A stretch of 64,000 nucleotides of DNA from Allobosea sp. Leaf344 (GTDB lineage Bacteria; Pseudomonadota; Alphaproteobacteria; Rhizobiales; Beijerinckiaceae): assembly GCF_001426225.1 (NCBI RefSeq), contig NZ_LMRT01000009.1, positions 245,082 to 309,081 of the forward strand, in the 5' to 3' direction. Below, piece by piece: positions 53,702 to 62,620 of this stretch. The position numbers were made by a program, and so were the translations under genes. Positions within the stretch are counted from its first letter, which is position 1. Each line of letters starts with the position of its first letter. A model generated the notes under the pieces. The model ran no database searches, had not been told where the DNA came from, and saw only the letters and a list, made by a program, of their open reading frames with translations.

Positions 53702-53888
53702 CGATGAGCGTCCGGGAACAGGGCGGCGGGAAATGCCGAGTATGACGGGCTCGCGCCTCCGGAACCAGATCTGTCGATGCGGGTTCGCAATCCGCCGATG
53801 CTGCGCTAGAACGGAACGCGACGCAGTTTCATGTCCTGTTCAGTCGGGCCTGCAATCATGCGCCCCCGCTCACCGAAGAGATGTCCGG

Positions 53889-54578
53889 ATGATGATGAAG
53901 ACTGTTCCGGCCCGCGCCATCATCAGGGCGGCCGCGCTGCTGCCGCTGCTGGCGCTGACCGCCTGCGCCGGTTCGCAACGCTTCGTCGGCGGCGGCTCCG
54001 CCTCGCCCGCCTATCAGCAGCCGGCGCTTGAGCCGCTGCCTCCGGTCAGCTCCGCGCCGGTGACGTCGCAGCCCCTGCCGCCGCCGGGCGGCTATCCCGT
54101 CGCCTCGGCGCCCGCTCCGACCACCGGGGCGCTGCCGCCGCCGCAGGATCCGTTCTACACCCCCAATGCCGGCGCCTCGGCGCCGACCACCGCGCCGGTG
54201 CAGCCGCAATCCGCCCAGGACGTCCCGACCCTGCGCGGCGGCGGAGGCCAGATCGCGACGCTCGGCGGCGCGCCCAGCGCGCGCGGTTCGGTCTCGTCGC
54301 GCGACGGCGTGGTCGGCAGCTGGACGGCACGGGAAGCGACCGGCGGCTCCTGCCGCGTGTCTTTGTCGAGCGCGCCCGCGCTCGATCTCTATCGCGCCAG
54401 CGCCAGCGGCTGCACCAACAAGGATCTGCAGAAGGTCAATGCCTGGGACTACCGCAATGGCGAGGTCTATCTGTACCAGCAGGGCGGGACCGTCGTGGCC
54501 AGGCTCCGCGCCAATGATGCCGGCTCGATGAGCGGCGCCGTCACCAAATCCGGCGCCTCTTTGTCACTCAACCGCTGA
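53889..54578 (+). CDS. Lipoprotein with a C-terminal AprI/Inh domain (Omp19-like)
   Basis: The 229-residue protein starts with three ATG codons; 53889 is the first. A lipoprotein signal ends in LLALTAC (lipobox, then AGSQ). A Pro/Ala/Gln-rich linker of about 110 residues follows (PLPPVSSAPVTSQPLPPPGG...). The last 85 residues form an AprI/Inh domain (VVGSWTAREATGGSCRVSLSSAP...SASGCTNKDLQKVNAWDYRNGEVYLYQQGG) with its Cys pair. This matches the Omp19 layout of Brucella, a surface lipoprotein that inhibits proteases. The likely place is the outer membrane. Confidence 0.82.
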   Translation: MMMKTVPARAIIRAAALLPLLALTACAGSQRFVGGGSASPAYQQPALEPLPPVSSAPVTSQPLPPPGGYPVASAPAPTTGALPPPQDPFYTPNAGASAPTTAPVQPQSAQDVPTLRGGGGQIATLGGAPSARGSVSSRDGVVGSWTAREATGGSCRVSLSSAPALDLYRASASGCTNKDLQKVNAWDYRNGEVYLYQQGGTVVARLRANDAGSMSGAVTKSGASLSLNR

Positions 54579-54592
54579 GACGGGGTCGCGTC

Positions 54593-54979
54593 CTAGCGCA
54601 GCAGCGCCCAGGCGGGCGCGGTGAAGATCGCGACCGTCGCCAGCCAGCCGGCCGACCAGACCAGCGAGCGCTGCGTCGGCCAATCCGCGATATAGCAGGC
54701 GGTATAGCCGATGCGCGCCAGGATGAAGGCGAGCGCCAGCGCATCGACCGTCGCCTGCGGCGCCTTCAGCAGCGTCGCCCCGAACACCGCGGCGGCGAAG
54801 AAGGGAAAGGCCTCATAGCCGTTCTGATGCGCGGCATAGGCGCGGCGGCGATGCCCGTCCAGCGTCTGCGACCAGGCGCGCGGCTCGCCATTGTCGTAAT
54901 GCGCCGACCATTTGGCGATGGCGACGGTGAGGACCGGAAGGATGCCGGCCGCGAGCACGCACCAGAAGGCGATCGGCAT
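54593..54979 (-). CDS. MAPEG-family membrane protein
   Basis: The 128-residue protein has four hydrophobic segments and a central basic loop with HRRRAYAAHQNGYEAFPFFAAAVF, the family signature (R-x2-A-H-x-N-x2-E). MAPEG proteins are membrane glutathione transferases or related enzymes. The ATG at 54979 (MPIAFWCVLAAG) is preferred over an ATG at 55000. Confidence 0.85.
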   Translation of the reverse strand: MPIAFWCVLAAGILPVLTVAIAKWSAHYDNGEPRAWSQTLDGHRRRAYAAHQNGYEAFPFFAAAVFGATLLKAPQATVDALALAFILARIGYTACYIADWPTQRSLVWSAGWLATVAIFTAPAWALLR

Positions 54980-55125
54980 GGAGATCCTCCCGCGCCGCAC
55001 CGCGCGCAGAACCTGGCGGGGCAGCTGACACCCTTACGCAAGGGCCCGGGAACTGGATGAGGCGTCGCCGTCGCGCAGCGGCACAATCGGCAGGCCAGTG
55101 CGCCCGGCGCGGCGCAGCGGCCGCT

Positions 55126-56007
55126 TCAGCGGGTGTAATTGATCGGGACCGTCAGCGTGATCGCGCCCCGCGAACCGGAGGGCGGCGCGGGCACCGGGCT
55201 CGCCCGCTGGATCATCGACACCGCCTCGGCATCGAGCGTGGCGTCCCCCGAGGATGCGGCCAGCCGTGCCGACAACACCCGCCCCCCGCCGTCGATGGCG
55301 AAGGCGACGCGCACGATCCCAGGCCGCGCCCCGTTCGGGAAACGCTTGTAGCGGTTGAGATGGGCCTGCAGCGACCCGCGCCAGCTCGCCAGCGACACGG
55401 TAGGCTGCGCCGCCGCGCCCTGCGGGTCCGGCGTCGGCGCCCTGGAGGCGCGCGAGGGCGGCGGCGCGGATGCGGCCTGCTTCACCCGCTTCGGCTTCTC
55501 CACCGGCTTTTGCCGCACGATCCGCGGTTTCGGCGGCGGCGGCGGCTTGACCTGCACAGGCGGGGTCACGACAGGCTCCGGCGGCGCGGGCTCCGGCGGT
55601 GGCGGGGCCGGCATCGGCAGCATCGCCTCCGCATTCGGCAGCGGCGGCAGCTCCGGGATCGGCAGGTCGAGCTTCACCGGCGGCGCAGGTTCCGGCTCGG
55701 GTTCCGGCTCGGGTTCGGGCTCGGGTTCCGGCTCGGGCTCGGGCGGCTCCGCTTCGGGCTCCGGCGGCGGCTCCACCGGCGCGACCGGCTCGGGTTCCGG
55801 CGGCGGCGGCGCTGGCGGGGTTTCGGGAGCGACCGAAATCGCCGCCAGATCGATCATGATCGCAGGCTCCGGCGCACCGGCGGCGGCCTCGGCGTCGTTC
55901 ACCGAATATCGCACGGCGAGCCAGGCCACCCCGCCATGCAGCGCCAGCGCCACCAGCGCCGCGAGGCTCCAGCGCAGGGCCTTGATGTGGGGAGAGCCGG
56001 AGGGCAT
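55126..56007 (-). CDS. tonB: TonB energy-transducing protein
   Basis: TonB passes proton-motive energy from ExbBD to outer-membrane receptors. The 293-residue protein has a single N-terminal anchor (LRWSLAALVALALHGGVAWLAV), a long Pro/Glu-rich spacer (about 60-110) and a Pro/Lys linker (VKPPPPPKPRIVRQKPVEKPKRVKQ). The C-terminal TonB domain reads SWRGSLQAHLNRYKRFPNGARPGIVRVAFAIDGGGRVLSARLAASSGDATLDAEAVSMIQRASP. Its start overlaps the hmuV stop by 1 bp (TGATG). It is probably dedicated to the hemin receptor encoded across the divergent promoter. No exbBD is in this window. Confidence 0.92.
   Translation of the reverse strand: MPSGSPHIKALRWSLAALVALALHGGVAWLAVRYSVNDAEAAAGAPEPAIMIDLAAISVAPETPPAPPPPEPEPVAPVEPPPEPEAEPPEPEPEPEPEPEPEPEPEPAPPVKLDLPIPELPPLPNAEAMLPMPAPPPPEPAPPEPVVTPPVQVKPPPPPKPRIVRQKPVEKPKRVKQAASAPPPSRASRAPTPDPQGAAAQPTVSLASWRGSLQAHLNRYKRFPNGARPGIVRVAFAIDGGGRVLSARLAASSGDATLDAEAVSMIQRASPVPAPPSGSRGAITLTVPINYTR
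55689..55743. repeat. Low-complexity Pro-Glu codon repeat inside tonB
   Basis: About nine 6-bp units (GGTTCC / GGCTCG, plus strand) encode alternating Pro-Glu in the TonB spacer. Such repeats change length easily by slippage. Confidence 0.8.
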
Positions 56008-56831
56008 CAGACGCTCATCCTTTGCTGGGGCAGAAGGAAGGGGATTCCGGCCCGCGGGCTGAGCCCCAGAGCGAGATCGACCCGGAAGACGTCGCGCAGC
56101 AGCGTGTCGTCGAGAACCGCCTCCGGCCTGCCGCGCGCCATGATGCGCCCGCGATCCATCACAACGAGCGTATCGGCATAGGTCACGGCCAGGTTCAGGT
56201 CGTGCAGCACGATCAGCACGGCCACCCCGCCGGCCGCGACCTCCCGCGCCATGTCGAGCAGGGCGATCTGGTGGCAGAGATCGAGGCTGGACACCGGCTC
56301 GTCGAGGAACAGCGCCTGCGCCGCGGCACTGCTGCGCCCGGCCGTCAGCTGGCACAGGGCGCGGGCGAACTGCACGCGCTGCTTCTCCCCGCCCGACAAG
56401 GTCTGGTAGCTGCGCGGAGCCAGCGACAGCACGCCGGCATCCGCCAGGCATTGCGCGACGATCGCCTCGCGCCTCGGGCGATCGAGCCCGCGGCCGATCC
56501 CGTCCACCCCCAGCCGCGCCACCTCGTAGACGCTGAAGGGGAAGGCCAGCCGCGTCTGCTGCGCCATCACCGCGCGCCGCGCCGCCAATCGCCAGGGCGC
56601 GATCGCGGCGAGCGGCTCGCCAGCGAAGCGGACGAGCCCGCGGCCGGGAGAGATCTCGCCGGTCAAGAGCTTGAGCAGGGTCGATTTGCCGGCGCCATTG
56701 GGGCCGACCAGCACCGTCACCCGCCCCGCCTCGAGCGGCAGCGACGCGTTCTCGACCAGCATCCGGCCGCCGGCACCGTAGCACAGGCCCAGCCCCTCGA
56801 TCAGCACCGGCCCCGGATCAGAGATCGTCAT
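56007..56831 (-). CDS. hmuV: Hemin ABC importer ATP-binding protein HmuV
   Basis: HmuV drives heme import through HmuU. The 274-residue ATPase has Walker A (VGPNGAGKSTLLKLL), signature (LSGGEKQRVQFARALCQL), Walker B (ALFLDEPVSSLD) and H-loop (IVLHDLNLAVTYAD). It overlaps hmuU by 14 bp and tonB by 1 bp. The ATG at 56831 fits the family start (ISDPGPVLIEGLGLCYG). Confidence 0.94.
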   Translation of the reverse strand: MTISDPGPVLIEGLGLCYGAGGRMLVENASLPLEAGRVTVLVGPNGAGKSTLLKLLTGEISPGRGLVRFAGEPLAAIAPWRLAARRAVMAQQTRLAFPFSVYEVARLGVDGIGRGLDRPRREAIVAQCLADAGVLSLAPRSYQTLSGGEKQRVQFARALCQLTAGRSSAAAQALFLDEPVSSLDLCHQIALLDMAREVAAGGVAVLIVLHDLNLAVTYADTLVVMDRGRIMARGRPEAVLDDTLLRDVFRVDLALGLSPRAGIPFLLPQQRMSV

Positions 56832-57927
56832 GGCCGGCCTTCCGCAGCAGCAGCCAGAGGAAGAAGGGCGCGCCGAGCGCGGCCGTGACGATGCCGATCG
56901 GCAGTTCCGCCGGAGCCACCAGCAGGCGCGCCGCCGTATCGGCCGCGACGAGCAGCCCCGCGCCGCCGAGCGCCGAGAGCGGCAGCAGCAGGCGATGATC
57001 GGGACCGACCGCCAGCCGCACGAGATGCGGCACGACGATGCCGATGAAGCCGATGATCCCCGCCGTCGCGACGCTCGCCCCGACCGCCAGCGCCACCAGC
57101 AATATCGCCATCGCCTTGATGCGCTGGACCGGCAGGCCGAGATGATAGGCCTCGGCCTCTCCCAGCATCAGCGCGTTGAGCCCCCGCGCCAGCACGGGCG
57201 CGGCGATCAGCAGCGGCAGCAGGACGGGCGCGATTACCGCGAGCTTGCTCCAGCTCGCCCCGCCCAGGCTGCCGAGCGACCAGAAGGTCAGGTCCCGCAG
57301 CTGCCGATCATCCGAGAGATAGGAGAGCAGCCCGGTGAAAGCGCCCGACAGCGCGCCCAGCGCGATCCCCGCCAGCAGCATGGTCGCGATCGAGGTGCGC
57401 CCCTGCCGGGTGGCGATGAGATAGAGCACCACCGTCGAGACCAACCCGCCGCAGAAGGCGCCGACCGGCAGGACGGCGAAGGGCAGCTTCAGCCCTGTGC
57501 CGGCGAGGATCCGGTCGCCCAGCACGATGGTGACCGCCGCGGCCAGGCCGGCACCGGCCGAGACGCCGACGAGGCCGGGATCCGCGAGCGGATTGCGGAA
57601 CAGCCCCTGCATCAGCGCCCCCGAAACGGCGAGCGCCGCCCCGATCATCAGCCCGAGCAGCACCCGCGGCAGGCGGATGTTCACGACCACCAGCGCATCG
57701 CGCGCGGCGAGAGCATCGCCGCCGCCCGTCGCCTGCGCCAGCAGGATCCGCGCCACGCGTTCGGGCGCGATCGGCACCGCCCCCTGCCCCAGGGCGATCA
57801 CCGCGAGCAGGAGGCACAGCGCGATGCCGGCCGCGGTCGCCAGCACGGCCCGCCGCCGGGCGGCGGTGGCGAAATCGAGGGCGGAGGCCGGATCGGCCCC
57901 GCTGCGCTGGCGCAGGGCCAGGGTCAT
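56818..57927 (-). CDS. hmuU: Hemin ABC importer permease HmuU
   Basis: The 369-residue inner-membrane permease of the FecCD family has about 10 membrane segments. Family blocks are RLPRVLLGLMIGAALAVSGALMQGLFRNPLADPGLVGVSAGAGLAA and GFIGIVVPHLVRLAVGPDHR. The N-terminus is 30 residues longer than usual and basic or polar. It overlaps hmuT by 4 bp and hmuV by 14 bp, so the three are translated together. Confidence 0.94.
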   Translation of the reverse strand: MTLALRQRSGADPASALDFATAARRRAVLATAAGIALCLLLAVIALGQGAVPIAPERVARILLAQATGGGDALAARDALVVVNIRLPRVLLGLMIGAALAVSGALMQGLFRNPLADPGLVGVSAGAGLAAAVTIVLGDRILAGTGLKLPFAVLPVGAFCGGLVSTVVLYLIATRQGRTSIATMLLAGIALGALSGAFTGLLSYLSDDRQLRDLTFWSLGSLGGASWSKLAVIAPVLLPLLIAAPVLARGLNALMLGEAEAYHLGLPVQRIKAMAILLVALAVGASVATAGIIGFIGIVVPHLVRLAVGPDHRLLLPLSALGGAGLLVAADTAARLLVAPAELPIGIVTAALGAPFFLWLLLRKAGHDDL

Positions 57928-58883
57928 GGCTTGGCCTGATCCGGCAGCGGCGCGATTTGCCGCTCGGGATAAAGCGCCGCCATCAGGTCGCGGGCAGCGG
58001 CGGGAGCGCGGGGGCCGAAGCCGAGGAGATAGAGGCCGTCCATGACGACCAGCGCCTTGCGCGCCGCCGCCGGCGTCTGGGAGAAGCTCGGCATCGCGAA
58101 CAGCGCCTCGCTCGTCAGCGCGCCGGCCGCGCCCGTGCGCATCGAGAGGATGACGTCCGGCGCGGCGGCGATGATCGCCTCGTCCGTCATCGGCTTGAAC
58201 CCTTCGACCGCCTCCCCGGCATTGACGCCGCCGGCGAGCGCGATCATCGCCGCGGCCGAGCTGCCGCGGCCGCCGATCATCACGCGGCCATTGGCCAGGG
58301 AGAGCAGGAACAGCACCCTGCGCGGCTGCGGCAGCGCGGCGCGCTGCGCCTCCAGCGAGGCGAAGCCGGCCTTCACCCGCTCCGCCAGCCGCCGCGCCGG
58401 CTCGACCGCACCGACCAGCGCGCCGACCGCCTCGATCTTCGTGACGACGCCCTCCGCGCTCGGATCATCCGGCACGATGGCGAGACGGACGCCCGCCTCG
58501 TTGAGCAGGGACAGGGCGTTGGTCGGGCCGGCCCCGGGAATGGCGATGACGAGCGAGGGCCGCAGCGACAGCACGCCCTCGGCCGACAACGCCCGGACAT
58601 AGCCGATATTGGATTTTGTCTGCAGCGCCTCGGGCGGGAATTGGCTGGTCGAATCGACGCCGACGAGCCGGTCCTGCAGACCGAGCGCGTAGATGATCTC
58701 GGTGACCGCACCGCCCGCCGCGACGATCCGGGCCGGGGTCTGGGCGAAGCTGCTGGCGACCAACGCTTCGGGCCGCCACAGGCCGAGCCCGGCGATCGCG
58801 GTCAGTGCCAGCGCCGTTCCGATTTCCCGCCGGCTGGCCTGCCGCAAGCGCGGCTGCCGCTCCGGAGCGCCGATCTTCACCAT
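57924..58883 (-). CDS. hmuT: Periplasmic hemin-binding protein HmuT
   Basis: The 319-residue protein delivers heme to HmuUV. An N-terminal basic and hydrophobic signal (SRREIGTALALTAIAGLGLW) has a Tat-like RR pair but no strict motif. The ligand domain starts with ARIVAAGGAVTEIIYALGLQDRLVGVDSTSQFP, typical of HmuT, and contains GRGSSAAAMIALAGGVNAGEAVEGFKPMTDE. It is the first gene of hmuTUV-tonB, divergent from hmuR across a 261-bp AT-rich region. Confidence 0.92.
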   Translation of the reverse strand: MVKIGAPERQPRLRQASRREIGTALALTAIAGLGLWRPEALVASSFAQTPARIVAAGGAVTEIIYALGLQDRLVGVDSTSQFPPEALQTKSNIGYVRALSAEGVLSLRPSLVIAIPGAGPTNALSLLNEAGVRLAIVPDDPSAEGVVTKIEAVGALVGAVEPARRLAERVKAGFASLEAQRAALPQPRRVLFLLSLANGRVMIGGRGSSAAAMIALAGGVNAGEAVEGFKPMTDEAIIAAAPDVILSMRTGAAGALTSEALFAMPSFSQTPAAARKALVVMDGLYLLGFGPRAPAAARDLMAALYPERQIAPLPDQAKP

Positions 58884-59144
58884 CGCAGTCTTCCCGCCCT
58901 GTCATCTAACGTCGATCCAGTTACCACTGCTCTGAAGCTGCTGCAAATATTTCAGTTTTGATTTATTCTAAAGTTAAGTGAGCAAGATCATAGATTTTAT
59001 AATGTAGATAAAATACGTTCGACTTGACGTGATCTTGCCATATTCCTATGAGGTGACGAGGCGCTCCTCGCAGCGCAGCCAGCCAGCCACGCGCCTTGCG
59101 GCGCCAGCCAGCCATTTCCTTGTTCCGGCCTGGGGCTGACACAC
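58884..59144. promoter_or_regulatory. AT-rich divergent promoter region of hmuT and hmuR, with an Irr/HmuP-type candidate site
   Basis: This 261-bp region has a block from about 58920 to 59045 that is far more AT-rich than the window. It includes AGTTTTGATTTATTCTAAAG (58954-58973). GATTTATTC at 58960-58968 also occurs before hmuP at 62879-62887. On the other strand TTTAGAATAAATC resembles the ICE element bound by Irr in rhizobial heme and iron genes. It probably controls both hmuTUV-tonB and hmuR. Confidence 0.6.
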
Positions 59145-61259
59145 ATGATCACGCATGCCGCGTTCCTGCGCGCTTCCACCTCGCTCGTCGCTTTGGCGGC
59201 CGTCATCGCCGCATCCGGTGCCATGGCCCAGGCGCAGCCGCGCCGGCCCGCGGCGCCGACACCGGCGGCGCAGCTGCCGCAACTGGCGCGCCAGGGCGCG
59301 CCGGTCTCGCTCGACGAGATCACCGTCACGGCCAGCAAGCAGGAAGAGCGGGCGATCGACGCCCTCGCCTCGGTTTCGGTGATGAGCCGGACCGATCTGC
59401 GGGCGCTCGCGCCGCAGCGCCTCGGCAGCGCCGTCAACATGATCCCGGGCGTGGCGACGCAGGAGAACCCGAACGACCCCGCCACCGCGATCAACATTCG
59501 CGGCCTTCAGGATTTCGGCCGGGTCGCGGTCACGGTCGACGGGGCGCGGCAGAATTTCCAGCGCTCCGGCCATAATGCGAACGGCTCCTTCTTCCTCGAT
59601 CCGGCCTTCATCCGCTCCATCGACGTGACGCGCGGTCCCGTCGCCAATGTCTATGGCTCCGGCGCCATCGGCGGCGTCGTCTCCTTCGAGACCGTCGATC
59701 CCAGGGACATCCTGCGGCCCGGCGAGCGCGCCGCCGCCGAGATCGGCGCCACCGGCGTGTTCAGCCGCCAGACCGGCTGGTATGGCAACGTGATCGGCGC
59801 GGCGCGCCCGACCGATTGGGCGGCGGGGCTGCTCGGCCTCTCCTTCCGCTCGCTCAACGGCTATCGCGACGGCAATGGCAACCGCATCCTCGACAGCGGG
59901 CAGGATCTGAAATCGGGCCTCGGCAAGCTGGTGCTGACGCCGGGGGACGGGCATGAGCTGAAGCTCGGCGGCCAGTATCAGCGCTATGATTTCAGCAACG
60001 GCCTCGGCACCACCGGCTCGCCGCGCCGCGACAACGAGGTGGTGACGCAGAACTACACCGGCCAGTACAGCTTCTCGCGGCCGGACCTGCCCTGGCTCAA
60101 TTTGAAGGCCAGCGCCTATTCCACCAAGACCGAAACCGACCAGACGCAGCTCTCTGGAACCGGTGCGGCGCTGGGCGCCAAGCGCTTCTTCGATATCGAG
60201 ACGAAGGGCGTCGACATCCAGAACACCATGAAGTTCGATCTCGGCGCCGCGGCGCTGAACCTCTCCTATGGCGCCGACTGGTTCGAGGATCGCGTCAGGA
60301 CCGGGGATCCGGTCGGCAATGGCGACGAGACGACGCCGTCCGGCAAGCGCAGCGTCTATGGCGGCTTCGTGCAGAGCCATGTGAAATACGGCATCGTCGA
60401 TGTGATCGGCGCCCTGCGCTATGACAGCTACGAGCTGAGCGGCGGCAGGACCTCCTCGGACGGCAACCGCCTCTCGCCGAAGCTGACCATCGGCGTCACG
60501 CCGCTGCAGGGGCTGCAGGCCTATGGCACCTATGCCGAGGGCTATCGTGCGCCCTCGATCACCGAGACCCTGGTCGACGGCCTCCACCCCGCGCCCGCCC
60601 GCTTCGCCTTCCGTCCCAATCCGAACCTCAAGCCCGAGATCGGCAAGACGCTGGAGGCGGGGCTCAACCTGAAATACGACAATGTCCTGCAGGCCGGCGA
60701 CCGGTTCCGCGGCAAGGTCGCCGTCTTCCGCAACGAGGTCACCAATTACATCGATGGCGTCTTCGTCGATCCCGGCCGCCCCTGCGGCTCCGGCGGCAAT
60801 TCCTGCGACGATGCCTTCTACACCTATCAGAACGTCGCCAAGGCGCGGCTGACCGGCGTCGAGGCGGAATTCGCCTATGATGCCGGCCGCTGGTTCGCCA
60901 GCATCGCCGGCTCCAGCGTACGCGGCGACAACCGCACCACCGACCAGCCGCTGCAATCGATCTATCCGGACAAGCTGATCCTCGGCGCGGGGCTGCGCCT
61001 CTTCGAGGAGAAGCTGACGCTGGGCGGCCGGGTGACCATGGTCGACGAGCAGAAGCGCCTGCCGCGCGCGGCCCTGGCCACGGCGAGCAAGGCCTATGCG
61101 CTGGTCGATCTCTATGCCGAATACAAGATCACCCCGGATGCGCGCGCCTTCGTCACGCTCGAAAACGTCGCCGATGTCCGCTACAAGCGCTATCGCGACG
61201 GGGGTTACAGCCCCGGCTTCGTCGGCAAGATCGGCTTTTCCACCCGGTTCGGCACATGA
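59145..61259 (+). CDS. hmuR: TonB-dependent hemin receptor
   Basis: The 704-residue outer-membrane receptor takes up heme. A signal peptide (MITHAAFLRASTSLVALAAVIAASGAMAQ) is followed by the TonB box region (DEITVTASK) and the plug domain (VMSRTDLRALAPQRLGSAVNMIPGVATQENPNDPATAINIRGLQDFGRVAVTVDGARQNFQRSGHNANGSFFLDP). A 22-strand-type barrel ends in IGFSTRFGT. The FRPNPNLKPEIGKTLEAGLNLKYDN block matches the heme-receptor FRAP/NPNL region (NPNLKPE). The ATG at 59145 is the natural signal start. Its stop overlaps the VOC gene by 4 bp. Confidence 0.92.
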   Translation: MITHAAFLRASTSLVALAAVIAASGAMAQAQPRRPAAPTPAAQLPQLARQGAPVSLDEITVTASKQEERAIDALASVSVMSRTDLRALAPQRLGSAVNMIPGVATQENPNDPATAINIRGLQDFGRVAVTVDGARQNFQRSGHNANGSFFLDPAFIRSIDVTRGPVANVYGSGAIGGVVSFETVDPRDILRPGERAAAEIGATGVFSRQTGWYGNVIGAARPTDWAAGLLGLSFRSLNGYRDGNGNRILDSGQDLKSGLGKLVLTPGDGHELKLGGQYQRYDFSNGLGTTGSPRRDNEVVTQNYTGQYSFSRPDLPWLNLKASAYSTKTETDQTQLSGTGAALGAKRFFDIETKGVDIQNTMKFDLGAAALNLSYGADWFEDRVRTGDPVGNGDETTPSGKRSVYGGFVQSHVKYGIVDVIGALRYDSYELSGGRTSSDGNRLSPKLTIGVTPLQGLQAYGTYAEGYRAPSITETLVDGLHPAPARFAFRPNPNLKPEIGKTLEAGLNLKYDNVLQAGDRFRGKVAVFRNEVTNYIDGVFVDPGRPCGSGGNSCDDAFYTYQNVAKARLTGVEAEFAYDAGRWFASIAGSSVRGDNRTTDQPLQSIYPDKLILGAGLRLFEEKLTLGGRVTMVDEQKRLPRAALATASKAYALVDLYAEYKITPDARAFVTLENVADVRYKRYRDGGYSPGFVGKIGFSTRFGT

Positions 61260-61663
61260 GCGCAGAGGCGAAGGCGGCCCATCCCCTGCAGGGAGACTGC
61301 GTGGCACCGGTCCTGCCGATGCGCGACGCTTCGGTCACCTCCGCCTTTTATGCGCGCTTCGGCTTCGACGAGGCGCGGCGCTTCGGCGAGCCGGTCGCCT
61401 ATCTCATCGTCGCGCGCGGCTGGATGGAGCTGCATGTCTTCAGCCATCCCGGCTGCGACCCCGCGAGCTCTGTGGCGGGCGCCTTCATCCGCGTTTCGGA
61501 TGTCGACCAGTTCACCGCGGGCTTCGCCGATCGCGTGGAGCCCGGCGCCGGCGCGCCGCGCTACCATCCGCCCGAGGACAAGCCCTGGGGCATGCGCCAG
61601 GCCGCGCTGGTCGATCCCGACGGGAATCTGATCCAGTTCGGCACGCCGCTGCCATCACTCTAA
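61256..61663 (+). CDS. VOC-family (glyoxalase/bleomycin-resistance-like) protein in the hmu operon
   Basis: The 135-residue protein has a vicinal-oxygen-chelate fold (VLPMRDASVTSAFYARFGFDEARRFGEPVAYLIVARGWMELHVFSHPG, then MRQAALVDPDGNLIQFG). It shows residues suited to metal binding (His in ELHVF) and looks like bleomycin-resistance proteins. The ATG overlaps the hmuR stop (ATGA), so it is made together with the heme receptor. A role in heme use or degradation is inference from place. Confidence 0.85.
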   Translation: MSAEAKAAHPLQGDCVAPVLPMRDASVTSAFYARFGFDEARRFGEPVAYLIVARGWMELHVFSHPGCDPASSVAGAFIRVSDVDQFTAGFADRVEPGAGAPRYHPPEDKPWGMRQAALVDPDGNLIQFGTPLPSL

Positions 61664-61697
61664 GCCAGCCCATCAGCCAGCCAGAAAGGACCATCCC

Positions 61698-62042
61698 ATG
61701 TTCATCGCCATGAATCGCTTCAAGGTCGTCAAGGGCGAGGAGGCGGCCTTCGAAGCCATCTGGGCCTCGCGCAAGACGCGGCTCGACGAGCTCGAAGGCT
61801 ATATCGCCTTTCACCTGCTGAAGGGGCCGGAGAAGGCGGATCACACCCTCTACGCCTCGCATACCAGCTGGACCAGCAAGGAGGCCTTCACCGCCTGGAC
61901 GAAATCCGAGCAGTTCCGCGATTCCCATCGCAATGCCGGCCAGCCGCGCGACCGGCCGCTCTATCTCGGCCATCCCGAATTCGAGGGGTTCGAGACCGTG
62001 CTCAGCGAACGCAGCTCCCGCCCGCTCCAGGCGGCCGAGTGA
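61698..62042 (+). CDS. IsdG/HmuQ-type heme-degrading monooxygenase
   Basis: The 114-residue protein has the ABM (antibiotic biosynthesis monooxygenase) fold. MFIAMNRFKVVKGEEAAFEAIWASRKTRLDELEGYIAFHLLKGPE is very near the start of HmuQ/HmuD heme oxygenases of Bradyrhizobium and to IsdG. SHTSWTSKEAFTAWTKSEQFRDSHRNAG supplies the His and Trp of the active site. It cleaves imported heme to release iron, acting in the cytoplasm. It sits 34 bp after the VOC gene, with an AGAAAGGA site. Confidence 0.88.
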   Translation: MFIAMNRFKVVKGEEAAFEAIWASRKTRLDELEGYIAFHLLKGPEKADHTLYASHTSWTSKEAFTAWTKSEQFRDSHRNAGQPRDRPLYLGHPEFEGFETVLSERSSRPLQAAE

Positions 62043-62053
62043 GGGGAGGCGGC

Positions 62054-62620
62054 ATGTCGATCTCGCAGGCGAGCGCGCCGGCCGGCCAGGAACCGCCGGC
62101 GCCGATCACGCTGACACCGGAAGGCTCGGCCCGCATCCAGGCGATGCTGGCCGAGAAACCCGACGGTGTCATCGAAGCCATCGCCCGCGAGGTCGGCGTG
62201 TCGACACTCGCCGTGCTCGAGGCCGCCCCGGCGAGCCAGCGCAGCGCGATCCCGGCCGCGCATTTCGAGGCGCTCTGGCAGGAGCTCTCGCAATGGGGCA
62301 AGGTGCTGTTCATCGTCCACACCCCCGACATCGTGCTGGAATGCACCGGCATCCTGCCGCGCGGCAGCTTCGGCCATGGCTATTACAACATCCATGGCGA
62401 CAGCCCGATCGGCGGGCACATCAAGGCCGGGAATTGCCGCGCCATCCACCTCGTCGACCGGCTCTTCCATGGCCGCCGCTCCTGCTCGATCCAGTTCTTC
62501 AATGGCGCGGGCGAGGCGATGTTCAAGGTCTTCGTCCGGCGCGGACCCGATCGCGAGCTCGATCCGGAGCAGCTCGCCCGCTTCGAGGCGCTCAAGACCG
62601 GGGCTCTCGTCCGGACCTGA
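62054..62620 (+). CDS. hutX: Heme utilisation carrier HutX
   Basis: The 188-residue cytoplasmic protein has the HutX/ChuX fold. Motifs include MLAEKPDGVIEAIAREVGVSTLAVLEAAP and the heme-site region SFGHGYYNIHGDSPIGGHIKAGNCRAIHLVDRLFHGRRSCSIQFFNGAGEAMFKVFV. HutX carries heme to a degrading enzyme, here the monooxygenase just upstream (11 bp). The ATG at 62054 follows GGGGAGGCGGC. It is the last gene of hmuR-VOC-hmuQ-hutX. Confidence 0.92.
   Translation: MSISQASAPAGQEPPAPITLTPEGSARIQAMLAEKPDGVIEAIAREVGVSTLAVLEAAPASQRSAIPAAHFEALWQELSQWGKVLFIVHTPDIVLECTGILPRGSFGHGYYNIHGDSPIGGHIKAGNCRAIHLVDRLFHGRRSCSIQFFNGAGEAMFKVFVRRGPDRELDPEQLARFEALKTGALVRT

Noticed and set aside
59046..61307. 753-codon open frame on the minus strand
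   Set aside because: It is antisense to the clear TonB-dependent receptor gene hmuR.
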